From the NCBI GenBank assembly GCA_017450685.1, contig JAFSTB010000017.1, positions 1 through 40,174 on the forward strand: DNA of 40,174 nt, read 5' to 3'. Shown here piece after piece: positions 1 to 8,240 of the stretch. How positions within the stretch are numbered: position 1 is the stretch's first letter; every line of letters begins with the position of its first letter. Source of the stretch: Paludibacteraceae bacterium. GTDB lineage: Bacteria; Bacteroidota; Bacteroidia; Bacteroidales; Paludibacteraceae. The notes below the pieces were generated by a model. It was not told the DNA's origin. It searched no databases and saw nothing but the letters and a program-made list of their open reading frames with translations. The translations under genes and the position numbers were made by a program.

Positions 1-443
1 ATCACTAACGAGCAAAATGCACCTTACGGATTTGCTCAACAAAACTAATTTTCAAAATGACAAAGAACACCTTGATTCAAGTGAACTGTTATTATTTGAC
101 TTAAATTTTTAATCGTCCATTTTTTAGTGGACAGTAGTGAACCAAAATTCAAAATAAAAATCAGAATAAACAAACGTCTCCAAATTCCCATTTGCTTTTG
201 TATAGTGATACTATACAAAAAGGAACTAAATATGAGCGTAACGATTCCGGCAGCAAGACTCTGACAAACTCCATATTCCACATCTACTAAAAAACTAATA
301 CGTTTCTCTTTTCTGAGGGTGTTATGGGGGTAAAAACTAAATGTACCAAGGGGAAGGTGGTAATGGTTATTTGCAATGCGCTATAATATAATTGATTAGG
401 ACACTCGGACGTCGAAAATCGGCGCAAAACCAAATGTGACAAA
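1..443. other. AT-rich stretch without a supported gene
   Basis: No convincing coding region is visible on either strand. The only open frames are short, start in poor contexts and have no recognisable protein features. The stretch holds one AT-rich perfect inverted repeat (196-220, listed separately). It ends where recognisable starch-binding-module coding sequence begins abruptly, so the true 5' part of that gene has been lost or replaced. Confidence 0.5.
196..220. repeat. AT-rich inverted repeat (11-bp arms, 3-nt centre)
   Basis: The arms TTTTGTATAGT (196-206) and ACTATACAAAA (210-220) are exact reverse complements around the triplet GAT. It could be a repressor operator or a hairpin ending a transcript. 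No gene directly next to it settles which. Confidence 0.5.
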
Positions 444-1256
444 ATGGTGCATTGCTTTACATTTACTTGGCAAATACCTTTTCGCGGTTGTATTTTTGAC
501 TTCATCGGCGGCTGGCCCGGCATACAAGCCACCTCTACCATTGAGGACAACAGCGTTACCTATGAGGTCTATACCATTGACAACGATAAACTGCCTATGA
601 ACTTAATATACAACAATAACGGTGGTGGCAGTCAGTTGGAAGACTACTATATAGACACCGCCGAAGACCTTTATTTAGTGGCATACACCTCCGGTTTGCA
701 ACCCGCAGGCACAGCCGAACCTACGTTCGTCACCTACCACGCCTACGTCAACAACACCACCGGCTGGGACACTTTCTACCTCTATGCTTGGGGCGACAAA
801 GATGCCTTCGGCGCTTGGCCCGGTATGACTATCCCCGCCAGCGCATTCCCCTGCAAACTGATCTTCAATAATAACAACAACGGTTCGCAACTTCCTGATT
901 ATACCTTAACCACTGCCGCTGATTACTATCTCATAGCACAATATCCGGCAATGCGCGCCACCGACTATACCCCTCAGACACACCACCTCTATGTGCGTAA
1001 CCTCACAGATTGGGACACTTTCGACTCGTATATATGGGGTACATACGAAGCATTAGGCGCATGGCCGGTAAGACTGTCGCTCAAGCAGGCACTACCACCA
1101 TCGACGGCGTTGAATACCTCGACTATGAGTTCCAAACATACGAGAACGTAGCACAAGATGAACATCATCTTCCATAATAACGTAGGCGAAGGCTTAGAGG
1201 GCGACTACCGTGTCAATTTCTACTTCAACGAGGCACGAGACTACACCCTCACCTGA
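444..1256 (+). pseudogene. Remnant of a protein with three CBM26-like starch-binding modules
   Basis: Three tandem modules share the pattern aromatic-WDTF-x-YxWG...GAWPG...(K/M)(L/N)I(F/Y)(H/N)NN...DYxL, which resembles starch-binding module 26 as seen in Bacteroidota surface glycan-binding proteins. The first module lacks its N-terminal half: recognisable sequence starts near 505 at FIGGWPG and is preceded by unrelated residues and a stop. The third module is split over three frames. A missing G near 1066-1069 shifts GAWPGKTVAQAG out of frame, and a second shift near 1154-1160 leads into KMNIIFHNN, which ends at a stop at 1254-1256. It has no signal peptide or start of its own. The 3' end overlaps the end of the convergent serB by a few bases. 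I read it as a decayed fragment. Sequencing error could explain one shift but not the missing 5' part. Confidence 0.65.
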
Positions 1257-2463
1257 GGAACGAGTCTTTGAAACCGAGGAAATAGAGTATGCCGTCCAAG
1301 CCGACGGTAGAGATGGCTTGTGAGGCACTGGCTTTGACCTTCGGTTTAGCATGGAAAGCAATGCCCAATCCTGCCTTTCCTAACATATTAAGGTCGTTAG
1401 CACCATCACCAACGGCTATGACTTGCGCCAAGTCGATATGCTCCACTTGCGCTATCAACTCCAACAGTTCGGCTTTACGATTAGCATCAATGATGTCACC
1501 TATATGCTTGCCGGTGAACTTACCGTCCTGCACTTCTAAATCGTTGGCATAGAGATAGTCAACGCCGAATCGCTGCTGCAAGTACCTGCCCACAAAAGTG
1601 AAACCGCCTGACAAGATAGCAATCTTAAAACCGCATTTCTTCAGTATGGTGAACAGACGGTCTGCACCTTCAGTTATAGGCAGTTGGTCGATGATATCTT
1701 GTTGGACACTCACATCCAGCCCTTTGAGCAATGCCACACGACGAATGAAACTCTCTTTGAAGTCAATCTCCCCTCGCATGGCGGACAGAGTGATGGATTT
1801 CACCTCGTCACCCACACCGGCTCTTATAGCCAGTTCGTCAATGACCTCCGTCTGTATGAAAGTGGAGTCCATATCCACACATATAAGTCGCCTGTTGCGT
1901 CGGAACATATCATCTTTTTGGAATGAGATGTCTATCCCTTCCTCGCTTGACACTTCAATTAGTTCGCGTTGCAATGCCTCTCTGTCTGGCAAGTTGCCTC
2001 GCAAAGAAAACTCTATGCAACTATGTTGTTGCTCTATAGGCAGATCTAAGCCCGGACGCTTGCTCAAACGCAGGATATTGTCTATATTCAGTTTCCTTTC
2101 AGCCAGCAGAGCCGTCACACGGGCTAAATGACGAGCATTGATCTCACGAGCCAACAGAGTAACCACATATCGGTCTTGCTCTTGCCGTCCCACCCACGCT
2201 GTATAAACATCCTCTGAAAGAGGCGTGAAACGCACCATCATATCCAACCGTGAACAACAGAAAAGCACCTGCTTAATCATATCGCCGCTCTTCGCGGGGT
2301 CGTCTATACGAATAAGAATGCTCAGGTTCAACTGATGATGAAGGTTCGACTGCCCGATGTCTTGCACCACAGCACCATACTCACCCAACACAGAGGTGAC
2401 GGCAGATGTCACACCGGGCTTGTCTATACCGATGATGTTAATCAGAATAAGTTCACGATCCAT
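1249..2463 (-). CDS. serB: Phosphoserine phosphatase SerB with N-terminal ACT domains
   Basis: A 404-residue protein that hydrolyses O-phosphoserine to serine, the last step of serine synthesis in the cytoplasm. Residues 1 to about 180 form a tandem ACT-type regulatory region, starting with the typical IGIDKPGVTSAV. The rest is a HAD phosphatase: the nucleophile motif DMDST at 197-201, SGG at 285-287 (motif II) and GDGAND at 352-357 (motif III). The length matches the long SerB form common in Bacteroidota. The ATG at 2463 follows the end of the broken membrane protein gene (2477) by 13 nt, so both were probably one transcript. The 3' end meets the starch-binding remnant head to head. Confidence 0.95.
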   Translation of the reverse strand: MDRELILINIIGIDKPGVTSAVTSVLGEYGAVVQDIGQSNLHHQLNLSILIRIDDPAKSGDMIKQVLFCCSRLDMMVRFTPLSEDVYTAWVGRQEQDRYVVTLLAREINARHLARVTALLAERKLNIDNILRLSKRPGLDLPIEQQHSCIEFSLRGNLPDREALQRELIEVSSEEGIDISFQKDDMFRRNRRLICVDMDSTFIQTEVIDELAIRAGVGDEVKSITLSAMRGEIDFKESFIRRVALLKGLDVSVQQDIIDQLPITEGADRLFTILKKCGFKIAILSGGFTFVGRYLQQRFGVDYLYANDLEVQDGKFTGKHIGDIIDANRKAELLELIAQVEHIDLAQVIAVGDGANDLNMLGKAGLGIAFHAKPKVKASASQAISTVGLDGILYFLGFKDSFLR

Positions 2464-2476
2464 ATTGTAAAGGCAT

Positions 2477-4337
2477 TTAATATGTCTGCTCTACATCCTC
2501 ACCCGAACGAGGATAAAAAATAAGGTGGTCTTCCTTGTCCTCAAACACATATCCCATATCAATCAGATAGTCATAGACGCTTGATATGAGTCTATATGAC
2601 AGAGACTTCTGCTTCCCTGTATTAAAGGACAGAACATTACAACGGATCTGGAGACAATAGCCGAAAGAAAAGCCTCCGTATTGCGAGCGTTGGTTTTGAA
2701 AGTAAAATCAACCCCTTGTATCTTTCCTTCGCCGGCGAGATAAGCAAAGAGATTAGACATATAGCCATAGAACACCACTTCATACCCTTGCTCTTTTAGG
2801 TGGCGATAGTCATTCATCACCGTCTCGCACCATTCGGTTGTTTGCTTTGCGGAGCGTATTCCGGCTAACTGAGGATGGTTGAAAGCATATCTACATTCTG
2901 CTATCGGACGCTCATCGCCATACTGCATATACTTGCCACTGAGAGCAAACAATAAAATGAGTATATACAAGGACACAGCCAACCAACGCCTATTAGCAGA
3001 AGTCGTTTCTTGATATACGGCAATGTGCGACTTGCCTCTGAAGCCTGCCGCCCATAAGGTTATATACGCGAGTACAAACAGAACAACGGCAATAGGCTGA
3101 AGACTACTGCGCATATACAGATAAACGAACACAATCATCGCACCGGTGAACGCCACTGCCAACATTGAATCTGTCTCACTAAAGGATCGATAACTTTGTG
3201 CTGTGCCGAGCAGAAGAAAGGGCAAAAGAGAAAACAATGGTGCAGCCATGTATGCCAATCCGCTGTCTGCTCCTGCCGCAGCAGGAAGAGAACAAAAGAT
3301 AGGGAGAAGAAACCATACAAAAGACTTCCTCTCGTGGTGATAAACAGCCAACGCCGACATAAGGCAGCATACGTACAAAGTCATAGCAATAAGCATAACG
3401 GACAAGTCCCAACTCAAATGTCCGCCAAAATTGATGTTACGCCGAAGAACATACACCACTGACAATGCAAACATGCACCACAATATATACTTTGAATATC
3501 TATATATTGACTGCTTCTTATTCTCTATTAAGTCAATCAGCAATATCACCATAGCAGGCATAAGTAGCGATTTGAGATGCCAAATAAAGTCTTTGAGCGT
3601 ATGCAGATATTCCTTCAGAAGATTGCCCGTAGAATGGTCTGCGGCAGTAGCGTCAGTCGACAAAACCATCGCTGCCATAAATTCAGAATAAAAATTATGC
3701 CAAGAGCCATAAATAATCAAATACGCTACCAATATAATTACTATAGCACCTGCCAGACTCAGCATCAAATAACCCGCTTGCCTACGACTATTTATAGCCA
3801 AACAGCCGAAACAAAGGACAAAAGGCATAACCACTATATTAGGTATTCGGCTTAATACAGCCAAAGCCATAGACACGCTCAAAGCTATAAACACAGAGGA
3901 TTACGTTCAAGTGACAAATATATATAAAGTGACAAAAGTTACTACAAGAAAGAAACTGCTCAAGGCGTTGCCATTGCAGGCTGTGGTCTCATATATGGGA
4001 ATTAGCGCAATGGACAATGCTGATAAAAAACAGACAATAGGTTTCTTATCCGGAAGAGTGACAGCGTGAGCCACAAAGTCAATAGACATGCACCATAATA
4101 AAAGAGCCAACAAACAAGCCGAACCGGCAATATATATTGCCCGAAAACAGCAGTTGTAAGACGAAAGACACCTTCACTTAATGGACGGAATGCATCTATA
4201 TAACCATCGGTGGAATAAAGAGTGGCATAAAAAAAGGTGTCAGGAACTTCAATGCCGAAAAACTCTACGAAAAGAGCATATGCAGAGGCCAATACTATTG
4301 CTGCATAACCTGCACGCAAACGTAAAACATCACTCAT
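2477..4337 (-). pseudogene. Broken polytopic membrane protein (GT-C-like), several frame changes
   Basis: The protein can be pieced together from fragments. The first starts at ATG 4337 (MSDVLRLRAGYAAIV) and runs to a frame change near 4030, in a run of six T (coding strand); one more T joins LSVF to LSALSIALIPIYE. This continues to two in-frame stops near 3900-3909. The largest fragment then has about ten hydrophobic segments and a soluble C-terminal part. Near 2650 the frame changes again, and the true C-terminus (a stretch containing YLIDMGYVFEDKEDHLIF) ends at 2477-2479. Hydrophobic segments followed by a soluble tail with FNHPQLAGIRS recall GT-C type glycosyltransferase-like membrane proteins, but I do not recognise a named family. 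With three separate lesions this is most likely a true pseudogene. Confidence 0.7.
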
Positions 4338-4406
4338 ACGAAATGACTTTTGAATAAAACAAACATATCCTACACAAGCACGCACTATGCGATGTGTGAA
4401 CCCTTA

Positions 4407-4571
4407 CTAAAGGATGGAAGGGTCGTTGTCAGACACTACTTGCGGAGCACGACCACTCTCCCACGGATTGGCACCACCGCCAATATTGCTGCCGCTGTCA
4501 CACAAAACAGACATAGAGCTGTACGAATAAATCTCTATTAAAGGCTTATTATAACGTTGAATACTTTTCAT
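4407..4571 (-). CDS. Small 54-aa Bacteroidales-type protein, unknown function
   Basis: This ORF of 54 codons begins MKSIQRYNKPLIEIYSYSS and ends in a polar, Gly/Ser/Asn-rich half with CDSGSNIGGGANPWES and an acidic end. ATG 4571 lies two bases after the stop of the secreted protein gene (4574), so it is very likely co-transcribed and translationally coupled. The layout (basic start, K-P-x-I-E-x-Y, then S-x-L-x-x-SG and a disordered acidic tail) resembles a large group of tiny, uncharacterised Bacteroidales proteins often found next to surface protein genes. That resemblance is from memory. No function is assigned. Confidence 0.55.
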   Translation of the reverse strand: MKSIQRYNKPLIEIYSYSSMSVLCDSGSNIGGGANPWESGRAPQVVSDNDPSIL

Positions 4572-4573
4572 AC

Positions 4574-6355
4574 TTATTTAACTATCTGACCTAAAACATT
4601 GTAGCGAACACCATCGCATACAAAATACATTATTCCGTTTTCCATCACCTTGACTGATCTTTGTTCATTAGAGGTAACGGTCTGCTCAATATCCGTTGCC
4701 GTCTTGCCTCTCATCACTATACGCGCGGGTGAGTTGTGCGGCACGGAAAGCGGACTGCCCTTAGGTATCTCAAAATGGGCACGGAAACCTTTCAACCCAT
4801 CGTTGGTGTTAGGCCAATAAAGGATATTATTGGCACCGATAAAGAGGTTATCGTGATCGTCAATAGTCATAGGTGCAGTGTTGATATTACCCACAAACCG
4901 AATACCGTCACCAACTGTCTGACCTTCATCTGTCGTTATCGTCACACCATTAAAACGCAAGGAAGTAAGCACTTCACCTGTGTTAGCCCAACTGATAAGA
5001 TAGGGTACACCGGCTTCTATGGCATCTGTCTCAGTCATGTGTATATCCAATTGTGCGTCACCCACCTTGTCTGCATGGTCAAACTCATATAGTCGGCAGC
5101 CTGCAAGCGGACCGGCGGCAATGGCAGCAGCATCCATACTGAAAGGCAAACACAGAGTATTAAGAAAACCGTCTTTGTAGAGAGTGCGATTGATAATAAT
5201 ATTGGTTGTCGAACCCAAGAGAGGTGTTATGTCATTGTCTTTGAGCGAGTGGTCGGTATCGTTTGTCGTTTTCGGTCCTTCACTACTATCCGTACGTACG
5301 CGACGAGGTGCTGAACTGGTACTCTGACCTCCATCACTATCCACCGAACGCACACGCCAATAGTACTCATTATCAGCCAATAAGCCTGCCACCTCTTGAC
5401 AGGTGGTACCACTCACTTCAAGGTTGTTATAGTCGTTAAGGATGCGTTGAAAATCCTCATCTTCAGCCACATCAAGACGATAGGACGCAGCCTCGGCTAT
5501 GGCTTCCCAACAAGCCTCAAATGAGTTGGCATCGATATCACTGACCGATATATCGTCCTCAGACGGCGCATCAATGGCAGCAGTCATACCGGTAACAGCA
5601 AAAATAGCAATACCGGTACTCGAATTACCGGTATAAGAAAAATGGATGCTCTCTATCAGACGGTGAGTATCCACTGACATCTCACTGACAGCAGCATATA
5701 CTGCACTCTGAGTGCTGCCTTTAAGGAAACCACTACTATAGATATTTGACTGATATGCACGTCTCTCTGCCTTTACTGCTGCACAATCTAAAAACTCAAA
5801 AGTATGTACATCAGGGTCGCCTGTAGAATAGTAAACAGTAGTGGTCATTGTACGTTGAACAAGACCGGCTTCAGTTTCTTCTTTATTGACACCACCTGCG
5901 AAAGTTAGAAAATATAATTTTTGATAACAGCCTATAGTCTGAAAAGTCATTGTCCCTTCATGCGGGTTGCTCTCATAATTGCGTAAACATAGCGCATTAT
6001 TTGAATCATAAGGTGCCAATTTCCAGTAGAGTTCAGGATGAGATAACGATTGACAACGAATCAGCCTATCATCAGGGTTGCCATTATCATTGGGCCAACC
6101 GGTAGCAACCATAGCCTCTTTCTGCTCATCCGTAATGTCTTTAGAACTATTAGTAACACGTATAACGTCTTGTGTTCCAAAGCGATAATCTCCTGTATAG
6201 TAATAACTGCTTGCATACGAGTTGTAAGGTGTTCTCTCTGCTATTACATCGCGATTAAAGCCCGAACTGACAATAAGCGGCTCGTAGGTCTGAGCAGTCA
6301 AAGAAATGGTAATAGCAAGCAAAGAAACAAAAAGAAAGTATAGTTTGTTTGTCAT
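4574..6355 (-). CDS. Secreted protein with an Fn3-like domain and a Bacteroidales C-terminal region
   Basis: I place the start at ATG 6355 (593 residues), because it begins a clear signal peptide (MTNKLYFLFVSLLAITISL, then TAQ) and because the promoter -7 box at 6381-6388 lies inside the longer GTG-started reading frame. After a divergent N-terminal half there is an Fn3-like segment (SFEACWEAIAEAASYRLDV ... YYWRVRSVD). It is followed by a C-terminal region (INRTLYKDGFLNTLCLPFS ... EAGVPYLISW ... AHFEIP) of a kind common in secreted Bacteroidales proteins. The last residues (MYFVCDGVRYNVLGQIVK) resemble short C-terminal sorting-type tails, so export to the cell surface is possible. Substrate and role are unknown. 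The 54-aa gene follows directly. Confidence 0.7.
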   Translation of the reverse strand: MTNKLYFLFVSLLAITISLTAQTYEPLIVSSGFNRDVIAERTPYNSYASSYYYTGDYRFGTQDVIRVTNSSKDITDEQKEAMVATGWPNDNGNPDDRLIRCQSLSHPELYWKLAPYDSNNALCLRNYESNPHEGTMTFQTIGCYQKLYFLTFAGGVNKEETEAGLVQRTMTTTVYYSTGDPDVHTFEFLDCAAVKAERRAYQSNIYSSGFLKGSTQSAVYAAVSEMSVDTHRLIESIHFSYTGNSSTGIAIFAVTGMTAAIDAPSEDDISVSDIDANSFEACWEAIAEAASYRLDVAEDEDFQRILNDYNNLEVSGTTCQEVAGLLADNEYYWRVRSVDSDGGQSTSSAPRRVRTDSSEGPKTTNDTDHSLKDNDITPLLGSTTNIIINRTLYKDGFLNTLCLPFSMDAAAIAAGPLAGCRLYEFDHADKVGDAQLDIHMTETDAIEAGVPYLISWANTGEVLTSLRFNGVTITTDEGQTVGDGIRFVGNINTAPMTIDDHDNLFIGANNILYWPNTNDGLKGFRAHFEIPKGSPLSVPHNSPARIVMRGKTATDIEQTVTSNEQRSVKVMENGIMYFVCDGVRYNVLGQIVK

Positions 6356-6380
6356 AAGATATAAAATTTCAAATTTGCGA

Positions 6381-6410
6381 CAAAGGTACGGCAAAAACTG
6401 CATTTTGCAA
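6381..6410 (-). promoter_or_regulatory. Bacteroidota promoter for the secreted protein gene
   Basis: On the minus strand TTG (6408-6410), a 19-nt spacer and TACCTTTG (6381-6388) match the Bacteroidota consensus exactly. Transcription would start about 20 nt before the ATG at 6355. Confidence 0.75.
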
Positions 6411-6460
6411 AAAAAAACTGCATAAGCCACTGATTTACCCTAAAATCGCTTTATTTATTA

Positions 6461-7429
6461 TCACAAAACGAAAGGTTGGTGTATCTGTGCCAGATATTCC
6501 TGCTCACTCTGACCGGGAGTGGGTACAAGAACAGCCTTATGCAAAACACCCAATGCCTCCAAATCCATAATCGTACTGTAACCGCTCCGTGCAATGATAC
6601 GTCGGGCTGCAAGCAAAAGAGGTATGAGTTGTTGATCATAGAGATACGGCACAAGAGTGATATTATTGTGCCGTATGCGTATAAAGGGTTCACGCAGTCT
6701 GCCTCTCACTATCAACACTCTCTCTTGCTTGCCGTCATACTCACCTGCAATCTGCTTTTCCAACAACGAACGCTGCGGCTCCAAACCCGACAGAACAGCC
6801 ACTACATCATACTTACTATTAGGCACATATCGTTGTTCTACACGACTCTCTTTCATACGCGAAAGCGGACCTATATATACAGCACCGGTTTTCTCTCCGC
6901 CCTCACTCAAATATCCTGCCAAACGTTTGGTAGGGTCGGCATAGTCAGGTACCCACACCTCATCGTAACGACTATAAACCATCCTATGAACGGCTGTCGC
7001 CATCACTTCCAACCACTGCCAACGCTTAGGCAAACGGATATTCAGTTGGTGAGTGATATAGATATGCCTGGTGTCCGGGTGTCCTTCTATACGCCATAGC
7101 CCGAACCTGTTGTCCGACACCACCCAATCGAAATGCTCTTGGTCTAATATGTCCTTCAACCTCTGTCTGTCTTTGAATGTATGCATCAAAAGACGCGGCA
7201 ACATCCTTATCACGGCACCTACCTGACTACTGTCGCCGGAATAGTGCAGTTGAAGCGAAGGGAAAGGTATGATGCGCAAAGTGGGGAATGTACGCTTGAG
7301 CAAAAACAACGAGTCACCATCACCACCCAAAACAACCTCATTTTTGTCGTGCAGCCATCGGCGTATTATGGGTACACACCGTGAAGCATGACCTAAACCC
7401 CAATTAAGAGGAACAACGAGAATTTTCAT
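6461..7429 (-). CDS. GT-B glycosyltransferase, MurG/GT28-like
   Basis: A 322-residue protein with the start set at ATG 7429, just before MKILVVPLNWGLGHASRC. The longer frame to 7561 runs through the promoter. The N-terminal LNWGLGHASR loop and the C-terminal RSGYSTIMDLEALG plus PTPGQSEQEYLA are the donor-binding patterns of GT-B enzymes related to MurG and family 28. The substrate is not readable from sequence. The protein stops soon after EQEYLA (IHQPFVL), somewhat earlier than I expect for this group, so the C-terminus may be slightly trimmed. It is transcribed divergently from tsaB through interleaved promoters. Confidence 0.75.
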   Translation of the reverse strand: MKILVVPLNWGLGHASRCVPIIRRWLHDKNEVVLGGDGDSLFLLKRTFPTLRIIPFPSLQLHYSGDSSQVGAVIRMLPRLLMHTFKDRQRLKDILDQEHFDWVVSDNRFGLWRIEGHPDTRHIYITHQLNIRLPKRWQWLEVMATAVHRMVYSRYDEVWVPDYADPTKRLAGYLSEGGEKTGAVYIGPLSRMKESRVEQRYVPNSKYDVVAVLSGLEPQRSLLEKQIAGEYDGKQERVLIVRGRLREPFIRIRHNNITLVPYLYDQQLIPLLLAARRIIARSGYSTIMDLEALGVLHKAVLVPTPGQSEQEYLAQIHQPFVL

Positions 7430-7451
7430 AGTATGAAAGTAAAAGATTGCG

Positions 7452-7480
7452 CAAAAGTACGGTAAATTTGTGTAATTCAA
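7452..7480 (-). promoter_or_regulatory. Promoter of the glycosyltransferase gene
   Basis: Minus strand: TTG (7478-7480), an 18-nt spacer, TACTTTTG (7452-7459). The spacer is a little short, but the -7 box is good and lies 23 nt before ATG 7429. Confidence 0.6.
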
Positions 7481-7498
7481 AAAAAGTCCGTACATTTG
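7468..7498 (+). promoter_or_regulatory. Promoter of tsaB
   Basis: Plus strand: TTG (7468-7470), a 20-nt spacer, TACATTTG (7491-7498), 31 nt before ATG 7530. Its -33 element lies inside the oppositely directed promoter of the glycosyltransferase gene. Confidence 0.7.
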
Positions 7499-7529
7499 CG
7501 GGCTTAATTTTGAGCAATTGCGCTGACAC

Positions 7530-8216
7530 ATGATCATTTTGTCAATAGAAACATCGGGCACTTCTTGTTCTGCAGCCCTTATAAAAGAAAGCGTTTTGGC
7601 TTCGAGATATACAGATTCGAGCCAAAATCATTCTGCGTCACTTCCCGTCTATGTAGATGAGTTGCTTACTCTCGCACGAAACAAAGCGTGGCATATAGAT
7701 GCCATTGCCGTCAGTGAAGGTCCGGGCAGTTACACAGGTCTGCGCATTGGCGTAAGTACGGCTAAAGGACTGGCATACGGCATGAATATACCTTTGGTAG
7801 GCGTTAATACACTGCAACTGCTCGCCGCCATTGCACAACAGAAAATAAAAGAAGAGAATATATGGTTCTGCCCAATGATTGATGCACGACGTATGGAAGT
7901 ATATACTTGCCTATATAACAACCTTTTGCAGCCTCAAACAGAAGTGCAGGCAATGGTGCTTAACTCACAATCATTAGACACCGTACTTTCGCAACACCCC
8001 TTGTGTATCATCGGCTCGGGAGCACACAAATGCAGCACTGTAATAACACATCCAAACGCCATATACTTGCCTTATATTGAGCCGGATGCCAAATACATGT
8101 ATTCGTTGGCGGAAGATAAACTGTTAGCCGGTCAGAAAGCGGATATCGCTTATTTTGAACCCTTCTATTTGAAAGAGTTTCAAGCCGCACCTTCGCACAT
8201 AAAAGGGCTTGTTTGA
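7530..8216 (+). CDS. tsaB: tRNA threonylcarbamoyladenosine biosynthesis protein TsaB
   Basis: A 228-residue ASKHA-fold protein. With TsaD and TsaE it transfers threonylcarbamoyl to A37 of tRNAs that read ANN codons. The N-terminal ILSIETSGTSCSAAL and the segment SEGPGSYTGLRIGVSTAKGL are hallmarks of TsaB, and the length is usual for the family. The start at 7530 follows a good promoter. The lipoprotein gene begins 24 nt downstream and is probably co-transcribed. Confidence 0.95.
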   Translation: MIILSIETSGTSCSAALIKESVLASRYTDSSQNHSASLPVYVDELLTLARNKAWHIDAIAVSEGPGSYTGLRIGVSTAKGLAYGMNIPLVGVNTLQLLAAIAQQKIKEENIWFCPMIDARRMEVYTCLYNNLLQPQTEVQAMVLNSQSLDTVLSQHPLCIIGSGAHKCSTVITHPNAIYLPYIEPDAKYMYSLAEDKLLAGQKADIAYFEPFYLKEFQAAPSHIKGLV

Positions 8217-8240
8217 CCTGCATTTTTCGCAATTCAAGTT

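Noticed and set aside
45..281. Minus-strand open frame of 78 codons near the left edge
   Set aside because: Hydrophobic but without start context, promoter or family resemblance, and it spans a perfect palindrome. Treated as non-coding.
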